In this document: positions 6,594-6,903 of the stretch, one piece after another
Layout: each line of letters starts with the position of its first letter
Numbering within the stretch: the stretch's first letter is position 1
Notes under the pieces: generated by a model
What the model saw: only the letters and a program-made list of their open reading frames with translations
What the model was told of the DNA's origin: nothing
The model's database searches: none
Assembly: GCA_027066695.1 (NCBI GenBank)
Contig: JAMONE010000207.1
Location: 1 to 6,903, forward strand
Source of the DNA: Micavibrio sp.
GTDB taxonomy: Bacteria > Pseudomonadota > Alphaproteobacteria > Micavibrionales > Micavibrionaceae
Length of the DNA: 6,903 nucleotides
Direction: 5' to 3'
Position numbers and translations under genes: made by a program

Positions 6594-6903
6594 GCAATAT
6601 GACAGATCAATTTAAAAATGCTTCTAAAAAAGCCGTAATATTATTAGGCATGTCAGGCGCAGGTAAAACCCATATATCCAGTTTATTACAAGATTGGGGC
6701 TGGGATGTTTATTCTTGTGATTTTGAAATTGGTGATAAATATTTAAGTGATGAGATCGGTTGTGAAGGTAAGTTCACGATGGATGATATATCTTTATTAT
6801 CTGATTATTTGGGTAAAATTGGTGATCCTGAAAAAGGCGGATTTACACTGGAAAAATTTAAAGCCCGTCAAAAAGCTTATTATGATGCAGAAATTGCATC
6901 TTT
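6590..6903 (+). CDS. P-loop NTPase / small-molecule-kinase-like protein, C-terminus outside window
   Basis: The first 104 codons are present and the gene runs off the right edge. A short polar leader (MSNMTDQFKNASKK) precedes a beta strand and a Walker A motif, GMSGAGKT (20-27, with K26 and T27). After the following helix comes WDVYSCDFEIGDKYL (38-52), where an acidic residue follows the second strand as in shikimate-kinase-like folds (D44, E46). The rest is rich in acidic and lysine residues, including DDISLLSDYLGKIGDPEKGG (65-84). The ATG at 6590-6592 overlaps the ispH TGA; another ATG three codons on is possible. No Walker B can be placed with confidence. Shikimate kinase itself is unlikely because the region after the P-loop departs from that family. 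A general P-loop ATPase or kinase is the safest call. Confidence 0.75.
   Translation, partial: MSNMTDQFKNASKKAVILLGMSGAGKTHISSLLQDWGWDVYSCDFEIGDKYLSDEIGCEGKFTMDDISLLSDYLGKIGDPEKGGFTLEKFKARQKAYYDAEIAS

Noticed and set aside
6251..6610. 119-codon minus-strand open frame opposite ispH.
   Set aside because: It is antisense to the conserved C-terminal half of ispH, is serine/threonine-rich as reverse shadows often are, and has no recognisable motif.

Overview
This window is a compact chromosomal stretch from a Gram-negative bacterium, most likely an alphaproteobacterium of low to moderate GC (judged by eye). The evidence is the xseB-ispA-dxs gene order, the wording of the FPP synthase and DXS proteins, a gmhA gene for heptose-containing LPS, and a lipoprotein whose C-terminal half recalls a family seen in Alphaproteobacteria. 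The lineage is inferred from protein style; no rRNA is present to confirm it. I found no tRNA, rRNA, CRISPR array, transposase or phage gene.

Layout. The left edge may hold the last 30 codons of a rightward gene (2-94, weak). From 169 to 5555 six genes read leftward. In transcription order they are: an unknown lipoprotein (5555-4860), gmhA (4858-4280), a 127-base imperfect palindrome (4159-4285), xseB (4100-3861), ispA (3857-2946), dxs (2897-954) and a HAD-family hydrolase (936-169). A 75-base divergent spacer (5556-5630) separates these from a rightward pair: ispH (5631-6593) and a P-loop kinase-like gene (from 6590) that overlaps the ispH stop by ATGA and runs off the right edge.

How they work together. 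Three genes belong to isoprenoid synthesis: dxs makes the first MEP-pathway intermediate, ispH makes the final IPP/DMAPP mixture, and ispA condenses these to farnesyl diphosphate for undecaprenyl, quinone and related lipids. xseB supplies the small subunit of exonuclease VII and is a frequent operon partner of ispA and dxs. gmhA starts ADP-heptose synthesis for LPS and is tightly coupled to the lipoprotein gene, so that pair may form an envelope module. The palindrome, followed by a plausible sigma70-type promoter, divides the leftward genes into an upstream envelope pair and a downstream xseB-ispA-dxs-HAD operon.

Most of the window is core metabolism. The items most worth a second look are the palindrome whose arm supplies the gmhA stop codon, the unknown lipoprotein, the HAD hydrolase behind dxs, the altered first aspartate-rich region of IspA, and the truncated P-loop gene behind ispH. 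I see no convincing evidence of a wholly new biological system.
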